From UMGS1124 sp964417835 (GTDB lineage: Bacteria; Bacillota_I; Bacilli_A; RF39; UBA660), in contig CAYQJD010000017.1 in NCBI GenBank assembly GCA_964417835.1, positions 1-19,150 on the forward strand: a DNA stretch of 19,150 nt. The letters are read 5' to 3'. Both the position numbers and the translations under genes were made by a program. A model generated the notes under the pieces. That model was not told the DNA's origin, made no database searches, and saw only the letters and a list, made by a program, of their open reading frames with translations. Below, piece after piece: positions 1 through 7,168 of this stretch. Each line of letters opens with the position of its first letter. Position 1 is the first letter of the stretch.

Positions 1-2
1 AA

Positions 3-473
3 GAAAGAGGACTTTATAGAGTTCATCAATTTGAAAAACAAGAAATGATTGTTTTATGTAAGCCAGAAGAAGCAATGGATTGGTATAACAAAATGTGGAG
101 TTATACTGTTGAGTTTTTTAGAAGTTTAGATGTGCCTGTTAGAACTTTAGAATGTTGTAGTGGAGATTTAGCAGATCTTAAAGTTAAATCTTGTGATGTT
201 GAGGCATGGAGTCCAAGACAACAAAAATATTTTGAAGTTGGTTCATGTTCTACTTTAGGAGATGCACAAGCAAGAAGATTAGGCATTAGAATGAAAACAT
301 CAGAAGGTAATAAATTTTTATCAACTCTCAACAATACAGTAATTGCAAGCCCACGTTCCATTATTGCAATTTTAGAGAATAACTATCAAAGTGATGGTAG
401 TGTAAGAATACCCGAAGTTTTAAGACCATATATGGGTGGAAAAGAAAAAATAGAAGATAAAAAACTTTCTTAA
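3..473 (+). CDS. serS: Seryl-tRNA synthetase, C-terminal part (5' end outside window)
   Basis: Charges tRNA-Ser with serine in the cytoplasm. Only the last ~156 residues are present; the reading frame is open from base 3 and no start belongs to this gene here. The fragment opens inside class II motif 2 (RGLYRVHQFEKQEM), continues through the serine-binding stretch EVGSCSTLGDAQARR, and ends with motif 3, where the segment SDGSVRIPEVLRPYMGG is typical of bacterial SerRS. The usual glycine-rich NGSGLA segment before the motif 3 Arg reads LNNTVIASPR here; the Arg is kept. An AT-rich hairpin terminator follows the stop. The next gene, an ArsR-type regulator, has its own promoter, so this gene ends its transcription unit. 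Identification is firm; nothing can be said of its N-terminal tRNA-binding arm. Confidence 0.95.
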   Translation, partial: ERGLYRVHQFEKQEMIVLCKPEEAMDWYNKMWSYTVEFFRSLDVPVRTLECCSGDLADLKVKSCDVEAWSPRQQKYFEVGSCSTLGDAQARRLGIRMKTSEGNKFLSTLNNTVIASPRSIIAILENNYQSDGSVRIPEVLRPYMGGKEKIEDKKLS

Positions 474-546
474 GGTTTTAAGTATATACTAGAGCGGTTT
501 TGAAATCTACGCAAGATGATAAAGTTTTAAATGAAAATATAATTGG

Positions 547-573
547 AAAACAGATCTTATGATTTGTTTTTTT
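547..573 (+). terminator. Probable intrinsic terminator of serS
   Basis: A 9-bp stem (AAAACAGAT pairing with ATTTGTTTT, one G-U pair) with a six-base loop runs directly into seven T residues. The stem has little G/C, so it is weak, but its position 70 bases after the serS stop fits. The rest of 474-659 shows no gene. Confidence 0.6.
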
Positions 574-665
574 GATTATGATTAAAATTTTTATAACAAA
601 CTTAATTATGTTCGTATAGTACTATTTCTTTTTTGAATATTTTTTACATAAAGAATTTAAACTTA

Positions 666-695
666 TTGACAAATGAATATATATTCAACTATAAT
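666..695 (+). promoter_or_regulatory. Sigma-A promoter of the metal-resistance operon
   Basis: Perfect -35 TTGACA (666-671) and perfect -10 TATAAT (690-695), spacer 18. With both hexamers ideal, it should be strong unless repressed, which fits control by the repressor encoded immediately downstream. Confidence 0.85.
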
Positions 696-709
696 ATATT
701 TAAGTTGAA
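674..709. promoter_or_regulatory. Candidate CadC/ArsR-type operators over the promoter
   Basis: Two overlapping dyads cover the promoter. A perfect 14-base palindrome TGAATATATATTCA (674-687) sits between -35 and -10. A longer interrupted repeat, TTCAACT-N12-AGTTGAA (684-709), spans the -10. ArsR/SmtB-family repressors bind AT-rich dyads of this kind that overlap their own promoters. Which dyad is bound, or whether both are, cannot be told from sequence. Confidence 0.7.
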
Positions 710-754
710 CAAATACTCAACCAAAGCATATAATATTAATGTAGGAGGAATTTA

Positions 755-1141
755 ATGTCGAAAAATGAATTTATATGTGATTGTAATGTAATTCACCAAG
801 ATGTGGTGGATAGAATATTAAAAGAAATGTTAGAAGAAAATTTATTTTATAAAATTGCTGATTTTTATAAAATTTTAGGTGATACAACAAGAATGAAAAT
901 CTTATATGCACTAGATAAAGGTGAAATGTGTGTATGCGATATTGCAAACGTGTTAAGTATGAGTAAATCTTCAATATCGCATCAATTGGGTACATTAAGA
1001 AGAAGCAATATTGTAAGGTGCAGGAAAGTTGGTAAAGAAGTTTATTATATGCTCGATGATGATCATGTTAAAAAAGTAATTGAAATAGGAATTGAGCATA
1101 TAGAGCACAAAGAAAATGGAGCAAATAAAAATGAAAAGTAA
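755..1141 (+). CDS. cadC: CadC/SmtB-type (ArsR-family) metal-sensing repressor
   Basis: Winged-helix dimeric repressor that leaves DNA when it binds metal, derepressing the efflux pump encoded downstream. It has 128 residues, usual for CadC. Both classical metal sites can be seen. The soft-metal (Cd/Pb) site is Cys8 and Cys10 near the N-terminus with the CVC motif Cys59/Cys61. The alpha-5 zinc site is Asp102-x-His104 with His115-x2-His118, the spacing known from CzrA/SmtB. The recognition-helix region is SMSKSSISHQLGTLRR (about 68-83). The start is fixed by a strong GGAGG ribosome site six bases upstream. Position directly behind overlapping dyads suggests autoregulation. The symbol is given by family resemblance; the metal preferred in this organism is inference. 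Confidence 0.88.
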   Translation: MSKNEFICDCNVIHQDVVDRILKEMLEENLFYKIADFYKILGDTTRMKILYALDKGEMCVCDIANVLSMSKSSISHQLGTLRRSNIVRCRKVGKEVYYMLDDDHVKKVIEIGIEHIEHKENGANKNEK

Positions 1142-1352
1142 TTTTAAAGTAAAAGGATTAGATTGTGCTAATTGTGCATCAGAATTAGAAAGAAGAATAG
1201 CAAAAATTGAAGGTGTAGAACAAATCAATATTAATTTTATGACGCAACGAATGGAACTTGAATATAGTGAATTTAATAAGGAAGAAATTATAAGAAAAGT
1301 AAAAAGGGTAATAAAAAAAGATGAACCAGATGTAGAAATAGAAGAAATTTAG
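1131..1352 (+). CDS. Stand-alone heavy-metal-associated (HMA) domain protein
   Basis: A 73-residue protein consisting of one ferredoxin-like HMA domain with metal-binding motif GLDCANC (Cys12, Cys15). Such domains carry a metal ion to a P1B-type ATPase. It overlaps the end of the repressor gene by 11 bases and is followed 9 bases later by the ATPase. I chose the ATG at 1131 because GGAG lies about nine bases upstream; the ATG at 1116 in the same frame has no good ribosome site. In most CadA/ZntA pumps this domain is fused to the N-terminus of the ATPase, which here lacks one, so this gene looks like the detached N-terminal domain. It could serve as a separate cytosolic chaperone. Confidence 0.85.
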   Translation: MKSNFKVKGLDCANCASELERRIAKIEGVEQININFMTQRMELEYSEFNKEEIIRKVKRVIKKDEPDVEIEEI

Positions 1353-1361
1353 GAGAATTAT

Positions 1362-3215
1362 ATGAAGAAGAAAGTAATTAAGATCATAATCTCGCTTCTT
1401 TTATTTCTTGTTGCAATTATTTTTAAATTTGATAATGTATGGATTAATAATATTTTATATATTTTAAGTTATTTATTAGTAGGTTTAGAAATACTAAAAA
1501 AAGCATTAAGAAATATTTTAAGAGGTAGAGTATTTGATGAAAATTTCTTAATGTCAGTGGCTACACTTGGAGCATTTGTTATTGGTGAACTCCCTGAAGC
1601 AGTAGCTGTAATGTTGTTTTATCAAATTGGAGAATTTTTCCAAAATTATGCGGTAAAGAAATCAAGGAAATCTATTTCATCTCTAATGGATATAAGATCC
1701 GATTATGCCAATCTTTATATAAATGGAGTTTTAAAAAGGATAAATCCTGGTGAAGTAAAAAAAGACGATATAATTGTTGTAAAACCTGGAGAAAAAATTC
1801 CCTTAGATGGTAATGTAATAGAAGGAAATTCAAGTTTAGATACAAAAGCACTTACAGGTGAAACTATACCTAAAGATATCAAAGTTGGGGATGAAGTATT
1901 AAGTGGATGTATAAATCTAAATGGAGTAATAAAAATTAAAGTTACAAAAGAATTTGGAGAATCAACAGTTAGCAAGATATTGAATTTGGTAGAAAATGCA
2001 AGTAGCAAAAAATCTAAATCGGAGAATTTTATCACAAAATTTGCCAAGTATTATACTCCAATCGTAGTAATTGTTGCTTTTATTATTGCAGTTTGTGTTC
2101 CACTAATAACAAAGACAAGTTTTTCTCCTTGGATATATAGAGCACTATCATTTTTAGTTGTTTCATGTCCATGTGCGTTAGTTATATCTATTCCTCTTAG
2201 TTTCTTTGGAGGTATAGGTGGAGCTAGTAAGATGGGTATACTTATAAAAGGAAGTAATTATTTAGAAGCACTATCAAAAGTGGATACAATTGTGTTTGAT
2301 AAAACAGGGACACTTACAAAAGGTGTATTTGCAGTTCAGAAAATTGAACCAGTTGGTATTAGTAAAGAAGAACTATTACAATTTGCTGCATTTGCAGAAA
2401 ATTATTCGAGTCATCCTATTGCAGTTGCTATTAAAATGACTTATAATGAACCAATTGATGAATCTATAATTAAAGATGTAGAAGAATTTCCTGGGTATGG
2501 TGTTAAAGCAAAAATTAAAAAACATACTGTTCTTGTAGGAAATGAAAAGTTGATGAATGAAAATAATATTAAATTTGAAAAATGTTATGATGTAGGTACA
2601 ATATTAAATGTCGCAGTAGATGGTAGCTATAAAGGATATATTTTAATTGCCGATGAAATAAAGAGTGATGCAAAAGAAACTATAGTAGAATTAAAACAAA
2701 ACAATATTAAGAAAACTATAATGCTTACAGGAGATCGTAAAAGTGTTGGTTTAAGTGTTTCAAAAAAATTGAAAATTGATGAAACATATACCGATTTATT
2801 GCCTCAAGATAAAGTTTCTAAAGTTGAAGAATTATTAAATAAAAAAACAAAAGAAAGTAAAGTAGCATTTGTTGGAGATGGAATTAATGATGCACCAGTT
2901 TTAGCATTAGCAGATATAGGTTTTGCTATGGGAGGACTTGGAGCAGATAGTGCTATTGAAGCTGCTGATATTGTGATTATGACAGATGAACTTAAAAAAA
3001 TTGTTAGTGCAATTAAGTTATCGCATAAAACAATGAAAATTGTTAAAGAAAATATTTTCTTTGCTATTCTAGTAAAAGTGGTAGTATTGACTTTTGCAGC
3101 ATTAGGTATTTCTACCATGTGGGAAGCAGTATTTGCAGATGTTGGAGTTTCTGTAATTGCAATACTTAATGCTTTAAGAGTATTAAAAGTAAATAAAAAA
3201 TTGCAAATAAAATAA
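1362..3215 (+). CDS. cadA: Cd/Zn/Pb-exporting P1B-type ATPase lacking its own HMA domain
   Basis: Membrane pump that expels divalent soft-metal ions at the cost of ATP. The 617 residues contain, in order: N-terminal hydrophobic segments, actuator motif TGE (165-167), the metal-pathway motif CPC (269-271) in a membrane helix, phosphorylation motif DKTGT (Asp313), the P1B histidine-proline motif SSHP, and GDGINDAP (505-512). Lys572 in the penultimate and Asp593 (DVG) in the last membrane helix are the signature of the Zn/Cd/Pb subgroup (P1B-2) rather than copper pumps. It lacks the N-terminal HMA domain found in typical ~700-residue CadA, and that domain is encoded separately just upstream. Third gene of a cadC-HMA-cadA operon. 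Family and subgroup are secure; the exact metal is inferred. Confidence 0.92.
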   Translation: MKKKVIKIIISLLLFLVAIIFKFDNVWINNILYILSYLLVGLEILKKALRNILRGRVFDENFLMSVATLGAFVIGELPEAVAVMLFYQIGEFFQNYAVKKSRKSISSLMDIRSDYANLYINGVLKRINPGEVKKDDIIVVKPGEKIPLDGNVIEGNSSLDTKALTGETIPKDIKVGDEVLSGCINLNGVIKIKVTKEFGESTVSKILNLVENASSKKSKSENFITKFAKYYTPIVVIVAFIIAVCVPLITKTSFSPWIYRALSFLVVSCPCALVISIPLSFFGGIGGASKMGILIKGSNYLEALSKVDTIVFDKTGTLTKGVFAVQKIEPVGISKEELLQFAAFAENYSSHPIAVAIKMTYNEPIDESIIKDVEEFPGYGVKAKIKKHTVLVGNEKLMNENNIKFEKCYDVGTILNVAVDGSYKGYILIADEIKSDAKETIVELKQNNIKKTIMLTGDRKSVGLSVSKKLKIDETYTDLLPQDKVSKVEELLNKKTKESKVAFVGDGINDAPVLALADIGFAMGGLGADSAIEAADIVIMTDELKKIVSAIKLSHKTMKIVKENIFFAILVKVVVLTFAALGISTMWEAVFADVGVSVIAILNALRVLKVNKKLQIK

Positions 3216-3225
3216 AAAATTATTA

Positions 3226-3250
3226 AAAACTCTTTAAAGCAAAGAGTTTT
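3226..3250 (+). terminator. Intrinsic terminator of the metal-resistance operon
   Basis: Perfect 10-bp stem (AAAACTCTTT / AAAGAGTTTT) with a five-base loop, ten bases after the ATPase stop. The U-tract is the 3' arm itself and is then interrupted, so efficiency may be moderate. Confidence 0.75.
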
Positions 3251-3327
3251 AAGATTTTATAGTATTTTCTCATATTATGCTTTCTTTTTTTATTATGTTT
3301 TAATAGATAAAACCAAAACTGAAAATA

Positions 3328-3466
3328 AAATAGTAAGAAAAAAGGAAGTATGTAATGAAATTTTTGAGACAATAGTTTTCAAAAATAAAGATATTATAGT
3401 TGGATATAATAAAGATTTAAAATGAAAGTAAAAGAAATATTAGATACATATAAAAATAATAGTTAA
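3328..3466 (+). pseudogene. Possible remnant of a short gene (uncertain)
   Basis: A frame without a start reads a plausible peptide ending in FETIVFKNKDIIVGYNKDLK before a TGA at 3422-3424. A second short frame, shifted by one base and starting at 3421, carries on with MKVKEILDTYKNNS (stop at 3464-3466). Joined, they would read like the end of a small thioredoxin/glutaredoxin-like protein (hydrophobic strand, then IIVGYN, then a terminal helix). That resemblance is weak. The first part could equally be chance in AT-rich DNA. I see no ribosome site or full-length frame. Confidence 0.25.
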
Positions 3467-3492
3467 CGTTAACAATTAAGTTAACATTTTTT
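3462..3492 (+). terminator. GTTAAC-rich hairpin followed by a T-run
   Basis: Three copies of GTTAAC: two abutting at 3462-3473 and one at 3480-3485. The second and third pair as a 6-bp stem with a six-base loop, followed by a run of seven T residues. It would act as a weak terminator just before the rnc promoter. A protein-binding dyad is an alternative. Confidence 0.45.
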
Positions 3493-3495
3493 TGC

Positions 3496-3524
3496 TTGTT
3501 AATATTTTATTGTTTTAGTATAAT
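3496..3524 (+). promoter_or_regulatory. Promoter of rnc-smc
   Basis: -35 TTGTTA (3496-3501), spacer 17, perfect -10 TATAAT (3519-3524). The GGTG ribosome-binding sequence begins exactly seven bases after the -10, so the predicted transcript would start at or next to its own ribosome site and have a leader of about 11 bases. Confidence 0.75.
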
Positions 3525-3541
3525 ATTTATGGTGAAACAAT

Positions 3542-4189
3542 ATGAAATTTTTAACTGATTTAGGGATTGATATTAAAAATAAAGATTTATTAAATGTAGC
3601 ATTAACTCATTCTAGTTATTCTAATGAAGCAGGGGGCGAAAACTATGAAAGACTAGAGTTTTTAGGTGATGCAGTTTTACAACTCATAATGAGTGAATAT
3701 TTTTATAACAATAAAAATATGAGTGAAGGTGATATGAGTAAAACTAGAGCTAGTTATGTATGTGAAAACGCTTTATATGAATATTCAAAAAAAATTGGTC
3801 TAATTCCTTTTATTAAAGTTGGACATGGTTTAGATCATACTGAAAATGAAACTATTATTGCAGATATATTTGAAGCTGTTTTGGCAGTTGTATATTTAGA
3901 TAAGGGATTTGATGTTGCAAGAGAGTACATTTATAAAATAGCTATACCATTTGTAGAAGAAAAAAGAGTGTTTTTAAGTGATTATAAATCTCATTTGCAA
4001 GAAATGGTCCAAACAGAAAAAAAATCATTAGAATACGTTTTAATAAGTGATACAGGTCCATCTCATGATAAAACTTTTAAAGTAAATGTTTTAGTTGATG
4101 GAATAGTTTTTGGTACAGGAATAGGAAAAAGTAAAAAGGAAGCTGAGCAGGCAGCTGCAAGAGACGCTATAAAAAAAGCAGCAAGGTGA
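3542..4189 (+). CDS. rnc: Ribonuclease III
   Basis: Double-strand-specific endoribonuclease that processes 30S rRNA precursor and some mRNAs; works as a dimer. The 215 residues hold the RNase III signature ERLEFLGDAVL (36-46), with catalytic acidic residues visible at Glu36, Asp43, Asp108 and Glu111. A C-terminal double-stranded-RNA-binding domain follows from about residue 146 (YKSHLQEMVQ) to the end (KSKKEAEQAAARDAIKKA). Length is near normal for bacteria (about 220-250). The ATG follows GGTGAA with five bases between. smc starts three bases after the stop, the conserved Firmicutes rnc-smc arrangement, so the two are surely co-transcribed. Confidence 0.97.
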   Translation: MKFLTDLGIDIKNKDLLNVALTHSSYSNEAGGENYERLEFLGDAVLQLIMSEYFYNNKNMSEGDMSKTRASYVCENALYEYSKKIGLIPFIKVGHGLDHTENETIIADIFEAVLAVVYLDKGFDVAREYIYKIAIPFVEEKRVFLSDYKSHLQEMVQTEKKSLEYVLISDTGPSHDKTFKVNVLVDGIVFGTGIGKSKKEAEQAAARDAIKKAAR

Positions 4190-4192
4190 TTT

Positions 4193-7132
4193 ATGAGATT
4201 AACGAGTATTAAAAGTCATGGATTTAAATCTTTTGCAGATAAAATAGAGATAAATATTAGAGATGGTATTACAGGAATAGTTGGACCTAATGGTTCAGGT
4301 AAATCTAATATTGTAGATGCTGTAAGATGGGTGTTAGGAGAGCAATCTATAAAAAATTTGCGTGGTAATTCTAATATGACTGATGTAATTTTTCAAGGTA
4401 GCAGTTCTAGAAAACCTATGTCACATGCATGGGTTAGTTTGACATTTGATAATACTGATCATTATTTAAATAGTGATTTTAAAGAAATAGAAATTAAAAG
4501 AGTAGTTTATTCAACTGGTGAAAATGAGTATTTTATTAATAATGTTAAAGTTCGTTTAAAAGATATTACTGAGTTATTTATAGATACTGGTTCTAGTACA
4601 AATTCTTTTAGTATAATTTCTCAAGGTAAAATAAGTGAGATATTAAGTGGAAAAAAAGAAGACAGAAGAGCGATTATAGAGGAAGCAGCAGGCGTTTTAA
4701 AATATAAAAAGCATAAAGAAGAGACGTTAAAAAAGATAGATAAAGCAAATCTTAACATAGAAAAAATCGATTTAATAATTAAAGAATTAGAAGATAGCTT
4801 AGAGCCATTAAAAAATCAAAGAGATGCAGCTTTAGAATATCAAACTATAAAAAAAGAAGCAGACGATTTAGATATAATTTTGACTACTTTAAATATAAAT
4901 GAATGTGAATTTAAAACTAAAGAACTAAAAAGAGATTTGGATGAAATAAATAAACAAATATTAAATATTGATAGCAATAATACAAAAGATAACTCTATTT
5001 TAGAAAAACTAAAATTAAATAGTATTAATATTGATAAAGAAATAAATATACTTAATGAAAACTTAATAAATTTAAATAAAAAAATAAGTGAATTAGAAGC
5101 AAAAAAACAAGTTGCTTTAGAAAGAAAAAAATATGAAGTAACTGATAGTAAATTACAAGAAAATATATTAAACTTAAAAGAAAAAGAATTAATAATTACT
5201 AATGATTTAAAACTTGTTAATAATAAAATTGATAATTTGAAACAAGATATTGAAGAACTTTCAAAAAAACTTGAAGAAATTAATCAAAAATATAAAGAAA
5301 GTTACTTAAATAAAATTAATTTAACGAATGAATTAAATAAAAAGAATCTTTCTAAAGAAAAATTAAAAAATAAAATAACTATTTTAGAAAACAATATAAT
5401 GAATGACTACTCTATTCCAAGTAGTGTGAAAAATATTTTAAATAATCCAAGACTTAATGGGGTACATAATATAATAGGAAAATTAATAGATATAAACGTT
5501 TTATATAAAGATGCGCTTAGTATTGCTTTAGGCTATAATTCTAATGTGATTGTAGTAGATAATGAAATAAGTGCAAAAGAGTGTATAAAATATTTAAATG
5601 ATAATAAATTAGGAAGATGTACATTTTTTCCATTAAATATAATAAAACCAAAAAAAATAGATGATAGCACTTTAAATATATGTAAAAAAACAAAAGGTTT
5701 TATAAATACGTTAGATAAATTAGTAGAATATAATGAAATATATAAAAACGTTGTCTTAAATTTATTAGGGAATATAATAGTAGTTGATAATATAGATACC
5801 ATGAATACTTTAGGTAAAAAAATAAATTATTCTTATAGAATCGTAACATTAAATGGAGAAATATTACATGCCGGTGGTTCTATTACTGGTGGTACTTTAA
5901 AAAGTAATAATAGTATAATATTAGATAAATTTGAACTAGAAACTTTAAAAAAAGAATTAGAATCAGTAAAAAAAGATGAAAGTATTATAGAAGAACGTTT
6001 AAATTCTAATGATGATGAATTATTGAAATTAGATAAAGAAATAAAAGATTTAAATAATAAACTAAATAATATTAATAATAAATTAAATATAAATAACAAA
6101 GATAAAGAAAATCTAGAAGAAAAATTAAAAACAATAAAAAACGAAATAAAAGATAATGAAAATATAATAAATGACAATATAGATTCTTCGATAGATTTAC
6201 TTTTAAAAGAATATTACACGTTAAAAAGTAATAGAGAAATATTAAATAATGATTTAAGTAAAAAGAAAATAGAAAAAAATGATTGTTTAAGTGAAATAGA
6301 AGAAATTGAAATTAATAATAGAAAAACAAATTCAGAATATAATAAATTAATAAATAATCAAAAGAATAAAGAAATAGATTTAAATAAACTTGAAATTGAA
6401 ATGGATAATAGTTTAATTAAGTTAAATGAAGAATATAGTATGACATATGATTTTGCTAAAAATAATTATGATTTATCTATTGATATTGAGAACTCTAAGT
6501 TCAAATTAAGAGAGTTAAAAAAAGAATTGAGTTTATTAGGAACAGTAAATTTAGGAAGTATAGCTGAATTTGATAGAATAAATGAAAGATTTGAATACTT
6601 AACTAGTCAAAAGCTTGATTTAGTAAATTCTATAAATAATTTAATGAAAGTTATAACCGATTTAGATGAAACTATGAAAGAAAAATTCTTAAATACTTTT
6701 AATAAAGTCAATATAGAATTTAATAAGGTATTTAAAAAATTATTTAAAGGTGGATTTGGAGAACTTAGTTTAACTGACCCTGATAATATTTTAGAAACAG
6801 GTGTCGATATAGTTGCTTGCCCTCCAGGGAAAATGTTAAAAACTATTAATCTTTTATCTGGTGGAGAAAAAACATTGACTGCAATAGCGCTTTTATTTGC
6901 AATCTTAAATATTAGATATGTACCATTTTGTATATTAGATGAAGTTGAAGCAGCTCTAGATGAAGCAAATGTCGATATGTTTGGAAATTATATCAACGAA
7001 TATAAAGAAAAAACCAAATTTATTATAATAACTCATAAAAAAAGAACTATGGAATATGTTAATACATTATATGGTATTACAATGCAAGAAAGTGGAGTTT
7101 CTAAACTTGTTAGTGTTAAATTAGATGATTGA
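4193..7132 (+). CDS. smc: Chromosome-segregation ATPase SMC, short-arm form
   Basis: Forms, with ScpA and ScpB (not in this window), the condensin ring that compacts and separates replicated chromosomes. Order of parts: N-terminal ATPase half with Walker A GPNGSGKS (31-38); first coiled-coil arm, about 160-415; hinge, about 416-572, including the GGSITGG turn; second arm to about 800; C-terminal half with ABC signature LSGGEK (888-893), Walker B ending LDE (Glu917) and the D-loop. At 979 residues it is some 200 shorter than the ~1,186 of Bacillus subtilis; both arms are shortened while head and hinge are intact. Mollicute SMC proteins have about this length. Start overlaps an AAGGTGAT ribosome site in the end of rnc. 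ftsY, often next in Firmicutes, is missing; a prepilin-like gene follows instead. Confidence 0.97.
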   Translation: MRLTSIKSHGFKSFADKIEINIRDGITGIVGPNGSGKSNIVDAVRWVLGEQSIKNLRGNSNMTDVIFQGSSSRKPMSHAWVSLTFDNTDHYLNSDFKEIEIKRVVYSTGENEYFINNVKVRLKDITELFIDTGSSTNSFSIISQGKISEILSGKKEDRRAIIEEAAGVLKYKKHKEETLKKIDKANLNIEKIDLIIKELEDSLEPLKNQRDAALEYQTIKKEADDLDIILTTLNINECEFKTKELKRDLDEINKQILNIDSNNTKDNSILEKLKLNSINIDKEINILNENLINLNKKISELEAKKQVALERKKYEVTDSKLQENILNLKEKELIITNDLKLVNNKIDNLKQDIEELSKKLEEINQKYKESYLNKINLTNELNKKNLSKEKLKNKITILENNIMNDYSIPSSVKNILNNPRLNGVHNIIGKLIDINVLYKDALSIALGYNSNVIVVDNEISAKECIKYLNDNKLGRCTFFPLNIIKPKKIDDSTLNICKKTKGFINTLDKLVEYNEIYKNVVLNLLGNIIVVDNIDTMNTLGKKINYSYRIVTLNGEILHAGGSITGGTLKSNNSIILDKFELETLKKELESVKKDESIIEERLNSNDDELLKLDKEIKDLNNKLNNINNKLNINNKDKENLEEKLKTIKNEIKDNENIINDNIDSSIDLLLKEYYTLKSNREILNNDLSKKKIEKNDCLSEIEEIEINNRKTNSEYNKLINNQKNKEIDLNKLEIEMDNSLIKLNEEYSMTYDFAKNNYDLSIDIENSKFKLRELKKELSLLGTVNLGSIAEFDRINERFEYLTSQKLDLVNSINNLMKVITDLDETMKEKFLNTFNKVNIEFNKVFKKLFKGGFGELSLTDPDNILETGVDIVACPPGKMLKTINLLSGGEKTLTAIALLFAILNIRYVPFCILDEVEAALDEANVDMFGNYINEYKEKTKFIIITHKKRTMEYVNTLYGITMQESGVSKLVSVKLDD

Positions 7133-7168
7133 TTATATTAATACAATGATTAAGAAGGGTAAAAGAAT

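Noticed and set aside
4187..7132. Use of the mollicute code (TGA as Trp)
   Set aside because: rnc and smc end at TGA in the right place, and Trp is TGG in all recognised proteins.
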